Source of the DNA: Daphnia pulex
Taxonomy: Eukaryota > Arthropoda > Branchiopoda > Diplostraca > Daphniidae
DNA: 64,000 bases
Direction: 5' to 3'
NCBI RefSeq assembly: GCF_021134715.1
Contig: NC_060021.1
Location: forward strand, 10,262,501-10,326,500
Below the pieces are notes generated by a model. It ran no database searches, had not been told where the DNA came from, and saw only the letters and a program-made list of their open reading frames with translations. Shown piece after piece: positions 1-15,200 of the stretch. Each line of letters starts with the position of its first letter. Position 1 is the first letter of the stretch. The position numbers and the translations under genes are program-made.

Positions 1-2
1 AA

Positions 3-2398
<2,396 letters not shown>

Positions 2399-2672
2399 AG
2401 GGAAACTGAAGGCTCATAAACTTAAATGAATCTCTTCCCCTATGTTGTCGTGCCGTATGTCAAACTTTAATCTATTTTATTCGCTTGCGTTTTATTTTAT
2501 TTTTTTATTCTTTATTTAAATGTCGCTCGGGATTCAGCCAGCGCTGAAAGGGAATGAAACATACGATTGAATTTTGGGGCAAGGATACAAGAGTTTTAGA
2601 AAGTTATATATGTATGTATGAATTCAGATATAATCCCAAATAAATGAACGTGTAATCATCTTCTGTGAATTT

Positions 2673-5600
2673 TCAAAGATATTGCTTCGCGAGACAGCGT
2701 AGAAACTGAGCTTTTCTTTGAGCTGCCGCTTCGCGCAGAATCTCTTCGTTGTTATTTGCATTGAGTTCAAGCATACCGATAGCTTTCAACTACAAAGTAA
2801 AATCAATCATAAAAATACCACGCGAAAAATGTATGCATTATGTTACTTACTGCCACCGTTTTTCGCTGGGTTTCGCCTCTCTTGTGGTGTAGTTGAATTA
2901 TGAATTCCAGCAGAGTTACGTCCCAAATGAATGGGTACAGGGAGTCCATGGCATCGTTACATCCACGTTCTTGCAAGCAGCGAAAGGCAGTAGCGTAGTC
3001 TATTTCTTCCAGCAACTGACAAAGAAGGGCAGACTGGAAAAAAGAGTGAAAATATTAAAATTTTATCATTGAATATTACACAGGATCGCATAAGTACCTG
3101 TGTGAAACACGAAGCCGAATGCGAACACTTGATCATTCTACGGATAGTAGCTTCATCCAGAACCTGTTTTGGAACGACTTGATGAAAGTAATCGCTTGCG
3201 AGTGAGGATGCTGTCATATAACAGCTCATTGCAGCCGAGTGAAATCCTTGGGCAAAATGTAGATCACCTTGTAGCTTTAGCCAAGCTGTATTAAGTGGGT
3301 ATAAAGATAGGGCTCTCTCTAGTAGCTGGCTGAGAATTTCCCCGATGCCCGGCAAATAGTAACTGTTGGTGTTACTGAGTACAGCTGGCCAAAGCGATGA
3401 AAGATCAGCATTGATCTCTAAATTTGCCTCGTCCTGTACAACGTTGTGTAGGCGCACGAACAAAGAAAGTATGATGCTCAGCGACTGTGGTTCGTAAAGA
3501 AGTTGGCAGAATTTGGATAGGGCAGCTCGATTGACCATCGGTACGTTAGCATTGGGAGAATCTCGAGACGAACTTGCACCTTGTTGCAAAGCACCGGCAG
3601 CAGTACGTTTTAAAGAGGAGCCTCCTCCTTGGGAGGCGATCGTTCCACTGTTGGATGAGGCCGGATTAAACGCCGGAATAATCAGCTCCCACAAAGACTT
3701 TGAATTTTTACGCGTAGGTCGTTCACGGTCCCGTTGTAAGTCGTAACAGACGGCTGCCAAACTTGATGCCAGTTCAACATTCAGGTTAAGATTCCAGCGA
3801 ACGTCAAGCCCTAACAGGAATTCCCATTCACAGGCTGCAAGCAACAATGCTACACAGTAGTCGACTACTTCAGAACGTGGAAATATAGTTTCACCCCGCT
3901 GCAAAGCTCCGAGACATCCGCGGCACTGGGTGGTTAGCTCCACAAAACGACCTATGTTAAATGTAAAGAAACTTTAATATTCCGTTCTAGAGGAAACAAA
4001 ACCCAGAATTTATGGCACTCAACTGGAACTGCTAGAAATGGGCCATTCATGAAGAAACTGCAGCACGTCCACCAAGAGAATTTCCCATTCACAAAGCTTA
4101 AAAAGTTTGCCACCTGCTTGAGTATTCGTTAATTGTTTAGTTCGGCCACGTTCCTCAACTGCTTTCAGCATTTCCACAGCACCAGCAAAATCCTATTTTT
4201 TATTAATATTTAATTTTGGGGCTATTGATAAATTCGCTATGGATTTTACTTGTAAGCTAAGAAGCTCTCGATATTTCGCTAAAAGAATGTAGGACCAGTC
4301 TTGTAGCATCCCTTTCGGCAAATTCATGACAGCACTTTGAAACGGAATTGGTATCTCCCACTGAAAGTATAAATAAATGAAAAATACTCATAAAACGCCC
4401 CGAAATAAGGAAAATTGATCATCAATAGGAATGAAACAGAATAGACAGTCTTACTTTTTTGTAGAGAGTCCACAACGGTCGATTTGGCCAACCGTGAGAT
4501 AACCGGTCCAGTAAAGTTTGGATCTCAGAAGTGTGGTAGGATTCAATCAGCTGTTGGATTAGTTCTCCACACTCAATTTGAGGTAATACTAGTTTTAAAT
4601 CAATTTAGATGTTACTTAAAAGTTTGAAAACAAGAAGAACACCAAGAAAATCTTACATGAATGAGGAAAATCTGGACTGAAAGGCAAGTGATCTACAGTG
4701 GGTTCTACTTTGTCGGATTCTCCATGCAAAATTTCTTTCAGCGAACTGTTGAGCAATAGAGAATTTTTGATATTATCTCCGCCAATTATGAGAACCTTTA
4801 GCAGAAGTCCTTTGATTTTGTTCTTGTCCTGTTTGTTGCCAATTTGATGAACTTGTTCTAATGCCTAGAAAGTAACATAGATATTAAATGGACTTTTAAA
4901 ATATATTTGAACTAATTATACCGATATGAGATATTGAAATCCACTTCCACCCTCATCACTCAGTAACTTGAAATAAGTCTGCGGTATATGGTGATCCGCT
5001 AGCGTCCTTCGAACTACGTTCAAAGTTTGGACTTTGAAAACAAGATCTTTTGCGATGGTAAACTTGCCGCTAGCAGCCGCACTTAGTAAATCCAATTCAG
5101 CCATCCCTCGGTAATGTATAGGAACTTCACGACGAATATTATCCTCTTGTAAAACGTTGAGAAAGCCAACATAATGATTTTTAATAGACTCGTGCATCTT
5201 TTCTGTTAACGATTTTTCTCCTTCAACTTCTTGAATTTGACAAGCGGAAAGGAAGCCTTTCAAATATGGTGCCGAAATACTGCAGTATTCCATTTTTCGT
5301 GACTGGCAATCAGTGAACAATTTCCCGACAACTTGTAAGTGGCGTTTGGCTGCCGAATACTGATTTGCAAACATAAACCACACAGCCAAATCACATCGCA
5401 ACTGAAGCTCAAACTCTTCTATTGAAATACTGTAACCCTCTTGCCATCTGTGTTCACTCGCATTCGTTGAGGTTTCGGTTAAGCTAAAATTTAAAGAATT
5501 AATGATTACGTTAAGAAATAAATGCTTAAGATATTTACCTCACGAAGGTGTTGATGGTGGGCATAATCATTTTCTGTCCATTTAATTCCTTGAGAATGTT

Positions 5601-6430
5601 CTCTAAAATGATAACAGAATCAATGGCTTGTAACTTGAGAGAGTTCAGCATAGCCTCAGTAATGTGAGGTGGAACAAAAGTTGGACCCTGCCCACCTGGC
5701 CTAAGGAAAGTTCAAGAGGAAACATAATTACACAAGTCATGAAGCTAATAAAAAATACTTACATTGGTATGTGCAAAACTTTGTTTGGTTTTGTAATAAT
5801 CTGGATTGATTTAAGTGCCCACAAAACCCATCTGTGATAAGTGGAAATGGCAAATATTGTGTGAGGGCTTGCCTCTCTAAAATCCAAGGAGATGTGTGAT
5901 TTTATATCAACTTTCCCATTTTCGGAGAAGAACAAAAGATCTTGGTATAGCAACTGCTGTAGTGTCAAGGGAACACTTAAGAAGAAAAATTATCAAAAGA
6001 AATTAGTTTTAGCATTTTTGGATATAATGCAATCAATATTGATACCGATTCTCTAGCAACTGAAAGTTCCACTTCAAATGAGCTGCACATTTCAGTGCTA
6101 AAATCTTTAAAGCCAAGCTTTTCCTTGTTTTTGGTTCACTGCCACTGGATGCTTCTGTAGCTTCAACATCAATAACTTTACTGCCATTTTTTTCTGATAT
6201 ATTCAAGTTATGAGAATTCACCAAGAACTCTATTATCAACTCTGTTGCTTGGGCATCTAATTAAAGAATTGTGATAATTAAACATTTACAATTTAATTCT
6301 TTAGAAGATGAGAGAAGTTACCTGAATTTTCACGCAAAAGCTGTTTTTCCAACAACGAAGAATCTAACAAATATTCGAACCATAATATGGTGCCTTCTGG
6401 ATCTGCGACAGGTCGTGGGCCAACCTCCAT
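2673..6430 (-). CDS. INTS8: Integrator complex subunit 8
   Basis: Subunit of the nuclear Integrator complex, which cleaves nascent snRNA and other RNAs at RNA polymerase II; INTS8 links the complex to PP2A. Twelve exons can be joined in phase: 6430-6322, 6256-6046, 5975-5763, 5700-5539, 5483-4922, 4864-4657, 4588-4455, 4360-4250, 4192-4024, 3951-3098, 3033-2851 and 2789-2673. They give about 1010 residues against about 995 in human. The N-terminus has the family signature LWFEYLLDSSLLEKQL. A TPR-like middle contains DLAVWFMFANQYSAAKRHL. The end has MLELNANNNEEILREAAAQR, closely like vertebrate INTS8. The start is the only ATG ahead of the conserved block. The stop is about 30 bp from the cathepsin polyadenylation signal on the other strand, so the 3' UTRs probably overlap. 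Confidence 0.93.
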
Positions 6431-6830
6431 ATTCTAACAAACAAACAACGTACCCTTCCGTTAGAATTTCAATAAAGGAAATTGATGACAACACTTGAAA
6501 GAGAATTTCTTAACCCCTACCGAATAAGTCAGAAAACGTTAATATGAATATGAATAAACAAACACACCGACACCCCTGAAAGTTGTTTGAATTCAGCAGA
6601 CGACTAGCTAAAATCCTTACTTATTTTAATATGAGCGTACGACGCGCCATCATACGTCAGTCGATCGTATTATTTCGTTACGTTGGCGGGAAGAGGAAGG
6701 AATGTTTTCAGTTTTCAGTTTTCACGACATATTTATTTCTCCGAGACAGAACTCGTTTTACAGAATACTTCGTACACGTAAAGACATAAAAAAGGTTGTC
6801 AAATAGAAGCTAACAACGCGACATTTTACG
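6431..6830. other. Intergenic: INTS8 5' flank
   Basis: No gene was recognised. It contains the presumed INTS8 promoter and 5' UTR and the 3' flank of the next minus-strand gene. The 68-codon plus-strand reading frame at 6583 has no family resemblance and no splice partner. Confidence 0.5.
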
Positions 6831-7630
6831 TTAACGATAAGTTATAAGTTTGGTATCAGAATCTTCAAACTCGAAAAGTAATTTCCAATTTTTACGACGC
6901 GCGATTTTGTGCCAATCATAAACTTGTTTTTTGGTTACTTTTTTACAACAATAGAAGCTTATTTCTTCAAGAGATTTGTCATTTATCACTAGCTCATCTA
7001 AACAAAAAATGAAATCAGTGATCTCGACCATCCTACCTCTCTGCCCTTCTAGCGCAATGTCTCCTTTCTTTTCATTAGCCTTTTTGTTTTCCTCCTTCGA
7101 CGTCTTCTCTCCGATTTCCCCGAAAAGGTAAACGTCGCTTCCGAGTTTGCATGTCATGATGTCAAGCGAACGGAAGTTCAGGTGGCCAGGGTTACATACA
7201 CTGATGCACATGTATACGTAATAAAGAGAGACAAGTCACGCAACTCTATCTTTTTATTTATTAAAATGATACCGGCTATATGACGTAACTAGTAGCTACC
7301 AGCTGGCTAAACTGTTTACATTGTACATCAAGAGCTTATGAAGCTCGGTTGCTAGATGGCACCGGCGTTTCCCCCTTTTAGGCCTACTCCTCCTAAAAAT
7401 AAATCTTGGAACATCTCCTTAATTAATTAATTAATTTACGTAGTTCGAATCAGTGTCGAAATTTCTGCCAAATGAATATTTTTCATTTGCTTTTCCTTAA
7501 AATATCCCACACCGAGACAAGCTTTTATTACACGGCCAGATCCGTAGTCCCGGCCCTCTATGTTAAAGTAATCCTTGCCACCTTGCCAAAGTACTTCGTA
7601 GTCTGTGCAGGTCTGTGGCAGAGCTCTCAT
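6831..7630 (-). CDS. Unrecognised two-exon protein, divergent to malate dehydrogenase
   Basis: I do not recognise the family. Two open segments join in phase: exon 1 7630-7440 (donor GTAAAT) and exon 2 7200-6831 (acceptor CATCAG), for 186 residues. The start is the first ATG in a frame open further upstream without another ATG. The protein looks soluble, with no signal peptide or membrane segment. It has a Lys/Glu-rich middle (EKTSKEENKKANEKKGD) and a basic C-terminal half with KKVTKKQVYDWHKIARRKNW. Its start codon is only 66 bp from the mdh start on the opposite strand, so the two share a promoter or overlap at their 5' ends. The good splice sites and phase support a real gene, but conservation could not be tested. 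Confidence 0.5.
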
Positions 7631-7695
7631 CTTCTTGCCTCGATAAATATTCACTTTGCGTTTGGACTTGACTTCGAAAGCTACCAAAATTCGCC

Positions 7696-9352
7696 ATGGT
7701 AACAGATATTTTTTCTTAAGTCTTTATCTTAGAAAATAAATTACTGTCTTGAATGAAATTTTCTCCTCGAATATCTAGAAACATAATAAAATGAAATATC
7801 TCGCCGGCTTAAGAATTCGTTAAGCTTGAGAAAAACGTGTATTCGTTGTTCATTGATTTCATGAGTTTATTAATTTTCTTCCATAAAATTAGGCTGAACC
7901 TATTCGTGTTGTAGTTACTGGAGCTGCTGGTCAGATTGCCTATTCTCTCCTCTACCAACTAGCAAAAGGAGATGTCTTTGGTGAAAAGCAGCCATTGTCC
8001 TTGCATCTCCTTGATATTGAACCAATGATGGGAGTTCTAAATGGTTTGCTTGTGTGAAAAGACTTAAAAAGTCTAACATTAAAATAATGTTTTGGTGAAT
8101 TTTAAATGGTAGGAGTTGTCATGGAATTGCAGGATTGTGCATTGCCATTGTTGCGAGAAGTTATCCCAACAGCTGATCCTGCAGTTGGTTTCAAGGATGT
8201 AGATGCTGCATTCTTGGTAGGTGCTATGCCACGTAAAGAGGGTATGGAGCGCAAGGACCTACTTGCTGCAAATGTCAAAATTTTCAAAGCCCAGGTATGT
8301 TTGAAATCTATAAAAAATAAATTTTTCTGTTACAAAAATGGTTGTGAATATCAGGGTCAAGCTTTGGATCAGCATGCAAAGAAGACTGTAAAGGTATTGG
8401 TTGTTGGTAATCCTGCCAATACCAACTCACTGATCTGCTCAAAATACGCTCCATCAATTCCTCCTGCTAACTTCAGTGCTATGACAAGACTTGATCAGAA
8501 TCGTGCCCAAGCCCAGGTAATGAAAATGTTAAATATACCAAGTGATCACTTATGTGAAAATATCCTATATTTTTCCAAGATTGCGAATCGCCTAGGAGTA
8601 CCAGTTAACAATGTGAACAAAGTAACTATCTGGGGAAATCACTCTTCAACACAGTTTCCGGATGTTGCTAATGCCACTGTTGTCACCGCAAATGGAGAAA
8701 CAAAATCTGTTGCCGATGCGATTAATGATCAAGCATGGTTGAATGGTGATTTCATTTCAGTAAGCGTGTTTTCACTTTCTTTACTTTTTAAAACTTTTTA
8801 CTTTAAACATACCCCTGTCTGATCGTTTAATTTTTATTAGACGGTACAAAAACGCGGAGCTGCAGTAATCGCCGCTCGCAAACTTTCTTCGGCCATGTCT
8901 GCTGCCAAGGCCGCGGCCGACCACATGAAGGATTGGTGGAATGGAAGTCCCGAGGTTAGCTTAAGATAAGTTTTTATTCGCGTCATCCTTAACTAGCCTG
9001 CATAATTTTCCACAGGGATCTTGGGTATCGATGGCTGTGTTTTCGGATGGATCATACAATACTCCTGCTGGAGTTATGTATTCGTTTCCAGGTAAAACTT
9101 TATAAATCAAGGCTATAATTATATTGTTTTTCATATTTTGTTGTAATTATAGTTCGCTGCAGTAAAGGCCAGTGGAAAATTGTTCAGGTAAACTATTTCA
9201 AAAGGTCCTCTAGTTATTTTGTTTCGTTTTAACCCGTATTTGGAATTTCGCAGGGACTTAACCTTGACGAATTTGCTCGGGGCAAATTGGATTTGACTAG
9301 CAAAGAGCTTCTTGAAGAACGCGATGAAGCTTTGGCTGTGTGTCAAGATTGA
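7696..9352 (+). CDS. MDH1: Cytosolic malate dehydrogenase
   Basis: NAD-dependent interconversion of malate and oxaloacetate in the cytosol, part of the malate-aspartate shuttle. Nine exons: 7696-7698, 7893-8043, 8113-8294, 8355-8516, 8580-8759, 8841-8954, 9016-9091, 9153-9187 and 9254-9352. They encode 333 residues, matching the 334 of vertebrate MDH1. The Rossmann NAD site is [13 protein letters not shown], the substrate arginines lie in [13 protein letters not shown], then GNPANTN, and the catalytic His is in [11 protein letters not shown]. The first coding exon holds only the ATG before a 194-bp intron. The cytosolic form is indicated by the [18 protein letters not shown] block and the absence of a mitochondrial leader. 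Confidence 0.97.
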
Positions 9353-10730
9353 CTAGACGGGGATAAGCCAGCGGAGGTCTCTCAGTTGGCTCGACTTTAA
9401 GGGCTGAGAATTGGTGTAGTGCTTTTCTATATTTGGAGCCTCCTAAATTCGATGTGATTAATAGTAAGCCCAAGAAGAAGAAAACAGTAATGTAGTATTG
9501 TTTTATTCGTTGAAATATCTATCTACGTTTATGGTTTAATACATGTGGTTTAGTGGTTCGATCTTTATAGTTGATTTAGTATGTTAAGGAAAATGTTCGT
9601 TATTTATTATTTGCGAAAAATGAAGGAAAATTTTAATATTAAAAGTTAAAGCTGTTAATGGACATTTTTGTACACTTGAAAAATTTATAAGCTTCACATC
9701 ATTCAAATCCGATTTAATGTTAGTAATGGGAAAGGTGAGATCGGAAGGAACCGATAGGCAAACGTGGACTGAGGATAGGTAAAACTTGTCGGATAGACGG
9801 ATACTTGATTAATGATTATCACAGCTTATGTTAATACTTCTAAGTCACAATCTATATAATTTTGGTTTTTGAAAATCATGGCGTCCTAGAAACAAAATCT
9901 TTGAATTGCGATAAAATATTCTGAAAATTTTGAAAATTGAATCAGTCTGTATGATAATCTTATTAAAACCAAATAGATTCAAAATGAACACACTATTATT
10001 ATTTTAAAGTTACAAGGACAAGATGTGACCTTCGCGAGTTTTTCAACATCAATGGAATGAGCGCTTTGTCTTTATTTTATCTTCCCCTGCCCATTTTTTA
10101 AATTTTAAGACAAGAACTTTGACGCAGACAAAATAACCCCTTGATACGTCGCAAACTCATGGCTTGCACGAAATGAATTTCTCTCAACGTGGTCCTGTTT
10201 AAGGAATCTTGGCTCGTCGGGAAAACTATCAAAAATACAACTTGAGTCAGTTATTACTTAATGACCACGCATGCTTAATATTCACAGAAATTCATTCCTA
10301 TCAAGGTTTTTTTAACTCGTTAAAAGGCTTAACAATTTCTAGAAAATAATGGGTCAGAATAAAGCATTTAAACAATGCAGCAGTAACAATCCATTTGTGT
10401 TGGTGGGGGAAATCAAACTTAAATTTGAATATTACCAATTATTTGATAAGCTCATATTCATATATCGTCATATTCATATCGAACGACCTTGTAGACAGAC
10501 ACCCTCCAAACGTGGATAAGGTCGAACGCCTATTAGCGAGTATATTTTTTATGTAACAGCCTTGAACTTGCGCCGGTGTCAGTTCACCCCAATGAGACAT
10601 TTTCTTAAAATCTGTCTGCAGAGTAATGAAATCAGTTTTTTAAAGGTGGTCTAGAAGTAGGGTGATTTTTCTAATGTGCTCTGTTCACAGTCAACACTCC
10701 AGGATAGTTTAACTTAGCATTTTGTTCGGC
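9353..10730. other. Intergenic, 1.4 kb
   Basis: AT-rich 3' flank of malate dehydrogenase followed by the presumed promoter of the FLYWCH gene. No coding segment, tRNA or clear repeat was recognised. Confidence 0.5.
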
Positions 10731-11799
10731 ATGGTGTCATTCACGCAAGTGATAAAACTACCTGACCAGAGCCGCTACATTTTGCAAAGGCAGGATCAAA
10801 ATTTTCTGTTATTTCATCATTCCTGTACGAAAAAAGAAAACGACTGCGACATCGAATACTGGAAGGTTGTTCGTTTTTCTTCATAAGTTGTTATTATTCA
10901 CGATTTTATTTATTTTCAATATTAAACTATTTTATTTCTATATTATTTTATTTTATTTTATTTTATTTTTTTTTTACTTTTTTTTACTAGTGCGCTGTTC
11001 GTTTCTGTAGTGTTAGAATCTGCAGTCGTGGTACTTCTTTCCAGTTGCTATCGGAACTTGAAAATCACCATCACAATTCGAACAGCGTCTCGTCTACTAC
11101 CATAGCATTCCTCCTTGAAAGTCAGTCCTTTGTCGAAAAAACCCTCTACCCAAGTAAAATGCGATCACGTCCGATTTCCACGCCTATTCGCGACACATCA
11201 TTATCGCTTCCAATAGAGGTTGAAAGTACGAATCATAACGGATCCGTTCTCAAACAGTTGCTACTAACAAGTAATTATTTAAAACTTTTGCCTTTATTTT
11301 GTGTTGATTTTAGTAATATTATGATATTAATTTAAAAAATTTTCCCGTTCTCCATGATTCGCCCATGAATTTTTTGAAATTATTAATATTTTTAATTATT
11401 TGATAAGGCAATGAAGACGTCATCAGATCATCCAAAAAAACTGTATCGAAGCAAAGTTCAATAATGAGCCGAACACCCTCATCGGTACAACAATCATCAC
11501 CCGTTCAGCTAACGAACAAACGCAAACAAACAACAGAACCTCGTCGGCTTGCCGAATCCAACGTCCACGTTGCACGCCCGACAACCCCGAAGTGCGTGCG
11601 AGATTCAGATTACTGGAGCCCTCCTGTCCTCACACCTCCACCTGATGGAAGAGCCTATTCACCTCCGTCAACTCCAGTGGCACACATTGAACCTTATGTT
11701 GAGCCTCAAGTGATGTACAATCCTTACTTCTTATGGCAACTTTATTCCTATAAGCAATCTTGCAGTAACAGTTTCAAATCATTCTCTCACAATTATTGA
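10731..11799 (+). CDS. Small FLYWCH-type zinc-finger protein
   Basis: Likely nuclear DNA- or protein-binding protein. Three exons join in phase: 10731-10865, 10991-11270 and 11408-11799, giving 268 residues. Residues about 17-75 fit a single FLYWCH zinc finger: hydrophobic NFLLFHH, then YWKC with zinc-binding Cys46 and Cys51, and His71-x-His73. The rest is Ser/Pro-rich and low in complexity (SPPVLTPPPDGRAYSPPSTP), probably disordered. In insects such fingers occur as alternative C-terminal exons of mod(mdg4). Here the frame has its own ATG, with an in-frame TAA at 10710-10712 upstream, so the gene looks free-standing. The first intron ends in a long T-rich run. The finger is moderately sure; the role is unknown. 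Confidence 0.7.
10940..10988. repeat. TTTTA/poly-T simple repeat in an intron
   Basis: Repeated TTTTA units followed by a T run, forming the polypyrimidine tract before the second exon of the FLYWCH gene. Confidence 0.8.
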
Positions 11800-12238
11800 T
11801 TCAGGATAGTTGTTGTCATGGCTAACGATTTATTTGTTAACAGGCGTGTTTAAAGAACAAGTAACTTATTGCTGGTAAATTATGTTGCTGTAATAATATT
11901 TGATTGAATTTACAATTTAACCATACACACATAGATTTAGCCGTCAGTTGTTGTGTTTTATTTTCTAACATTATTTACCATATTTTCTACAGCTTCTTTT
12001 TTAGTTCAGAGTTAATTCTTAATTCATATTCCTGAAAATTACCGCTTTCAAATTTCGTTTTTGACGTAGCTACAATTTTTGTCGCTAGATGACCTTAACG
12101 ATTGTTGATCAACAGATCAGCAGACGGCTGAACAGGGCAATCACGGCAACATCAGCTGCATATATTTGCGCTGCAGTAGTCTAGTCTTTCATCTCGTGAC
12201 GATAGAAGAGGCTCGAATATCCTGTCAAGAGCTTCAAA
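11800..12238. other. Intergenic between FLYWCH gene and DEPDC5
   Basis: 3' flank of the FLYWCH gene and presumed DEPDC5 promoter and 5' UTR. Nothing else was recognised. Confidence 0.5.
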
Positions 12239-15200
12239 ATGAAAACTTTTAAACTGATTGCTCATCAGAAACATTTTAGTGGTGAGATATTTGTATGTCT
12301 TTATTCTGCGAATGATGATGCTTAGCCTACTTATATTCTCGTGATGTTTTGTAGAGGAAGAAATAATTTTGAGCTCAAAAGATTTCCCACACGTGAAAGT
12401 GAGAGATGTAGTAGAAATATACCACCCTGATGTTGTTGGCTCCAGAGTTCTACTTCAAGTACATTCTTTAAAAGAAGAAATGCAAACAAAAGGTAGGCCT
12501 ATTATGTTTGTGATTTTTAATGAATACTATGTTTGAATGCTACTGGTTCATCTCTTAATTATAAAAATGTGTTAACATTTAGACACAATCAGCATTGAAC
12601 AGTCAATAGTAAGTATGTTCCAACTTCAAATATTTTTTGGAGTCCATGTGACTGTGATGGATCCAGCCTCAGCTGCTCTAGATTCTGTAGAGTTAACCTT
12701 CAAGGATCAGTATCTAGGACGTAGTGACATGTGGAGGTTGAAAAATTGCCTTATTGGCTCTTGTTTGTACATTGGGAAGAAATTGGAGTTTTGCAACAAG
12801 TCAGTTCGATGTCAGGTGAGGAAGTGTAATCAGTAATGAGTATTAAATTTGTTTATTTGTAAATTGTTTGTTTTTCAAATAAGGTTCATGAAATGTGGGG
12901 ACAAGGAGAAAGAGTGGCATGTGGTGTGATTACAGAGGATACAAAAATTGTATTTCGTTCATCAACAAGTCAGGTGTATCTCTTCTTACAAATGAGCTCA
13001 GAAATGTGGGATTTTGACATATACGGTGATCTGTATTTTGAAAAAGCTGTTAACGGCTTCTTATCGGAATTATTCGCCAAGTGGAAACGCCATGGATCTA
13101 ATCATGAGGTGGCATCGGTTATGATAAATCTTTAGCATTAAATTCATTAAACCTCTAATCTCATTTCCAGGTCACAATTGTTTTATTTTCTCGAATATTT
13201 TACGAGACAGAATCTTTGGAATACTTCCCAGAAACTGTGCGAGCGTGCTTGCAGCAAGATTACCGTGGTATGTTCTATGAAGACTTTTACCGTGTAGCTG
13301 TTCAAAGCGAACGAATGGAAGACTGGGCGTGTGTGCTGCCGCAACTCAAATTACTCTTTCATAACTGGCAGAACTCTGTGTTGGGTTACCATCAACAAAA
13401 CCACCCTGACATGAACATACCTAAAGTATTTTTCTTCATTATTTGTGAATCATGACAAGAGTTCTAACATTTTCCTTGTTTGTAAATAGGGTGTTAATTC
13501 ATGTGCAGCCCAAGGAAACTTTCTCGAGGTGCTTAACATGTCTCTAAATGTTTTTGAGAAGCACTACTTGGATAGAAGCTTTGACCGCACTGGCCAGCTT
13601 TCCGTAGTCATCACACCTGGAGTTGGCGTCTTTGAAGTAGATCGAGAGTTGACAAACATTACGAAGCAAAGGATCATAGACAACGGTAAAAAATTTCAAC
13701 TGTTTTTATTTTTTTTACTAAATACTTTCTTATCGAGCATGGTTTCAATTAAATATGTGTTACAAACAGGTGTGGGGAGTGATCTGGTTTGTGTTGGTGA
13801 ACAGCCTTTACATGCAGTTCCCTTATTGCAATTTCACAATAAAAGACATAGCGCTGCCTCAAATGACTTTAGTATGCCTCATTGGATCAATCTCAGCTTC
13901 TATTCTTCCAGCAAGCGGATTGGTTATTCTACATTTCTTCCCCGCATTAAGATGGCTCCCATTTTAAATAAAGAGACAACTCTTCACAAGAGCAAAACTG
14001 CAGGTACAGTAATTCAAACACTATTATTGAATAAGAGTCGAAATTTTACTTTAATAAAACTTTATCGTTTGTATTTAGGATTACTCTCGTCTAAAACTAG
14101 CAGTTCCATTAAAGTTGAAAGTAGTTTACCGAACTCTGTCTTTGACTATGATGCCTATGACGCAAAAGTGTTTGCGCTTCCAGTAACCCGCACTAGCAAG
14201 GTATTTGAATACGTTATGTCTCTTGGGAAAATAATCGGATACAAATGTTCTGTTATGTGCAGGTTCAAACTTTGATGCGAGAAACTCGTCATCGCAAAAC
14301 CACCGCTATATCCTCAGAGGTGAATCGGTTTGATCGGAGCCGAGGAAACGCTAGAAGATCTCGTCTTCATGATATGGACATTTCTTTTACCACGGGTCAC
14401 CCTGGTATATGAAATTTTTCTAATTTCCATGTTAAATTCTGTAAAAACATAGGTGCAAATTTTTTATTTAATAGGTGATGGACTCAGCAGCTCATTGATC
14501 AGTGCGCCCACTATGCTCAGCTGTTCACTCACAAAATCACCCTCAGTTACCATTCCAAAAAGACCAGCTGTCGACGACAGTTTTATTGCGTCATGTGGTG
14601 CAACTGCACCTCATCCACGTGTTCGAAGACCTAGTGGGGGTGAGGAGCGATTAGAAGATCGCAGGTCCAACACTCTTAGAGCTGTAGTAGGCAGCGCTGG
14701 ATCACCAAGCGCTCTCGGAAGCAACACAGTGACGATAGGCGCCAACCCGTCTACTGTTACTTTCGATCCCAGTACACGTCAAATCAAAACTGGACGTGCT
14801 TTAATTAATCCATTCGATCCGAGCAGAGTAACAATTAAGTTAACATCCAATCGAAGAAGATGGACACACATTTTCCCTAAAGGTATATTTGTGTTGCTTT
14901 GAATTAAATGAATGCTTGATTGTAACAAATTTGCATAGGTCCAACGGGGGTGTTGATTCAGCAACATCATTATCAAGCTGTTCCGGCAAGTGAAGAAAAA
15001 TTAACATCTGGAACTTTTGGTGTTAATCTAAACAACACTGCCATGGATTCTTCAAGGTGGGTCTATCAAACACAACTTTTTTAAATCAACTTAGTTATAA
15101 ATAACATTTCAATTCTTGTTCATTTTCAACAGTACTGGAACAAACTCGAATGCTAAAGGGAGACCTCGGCCGATGAACAGGAGCTTAACACTTTTATGGG

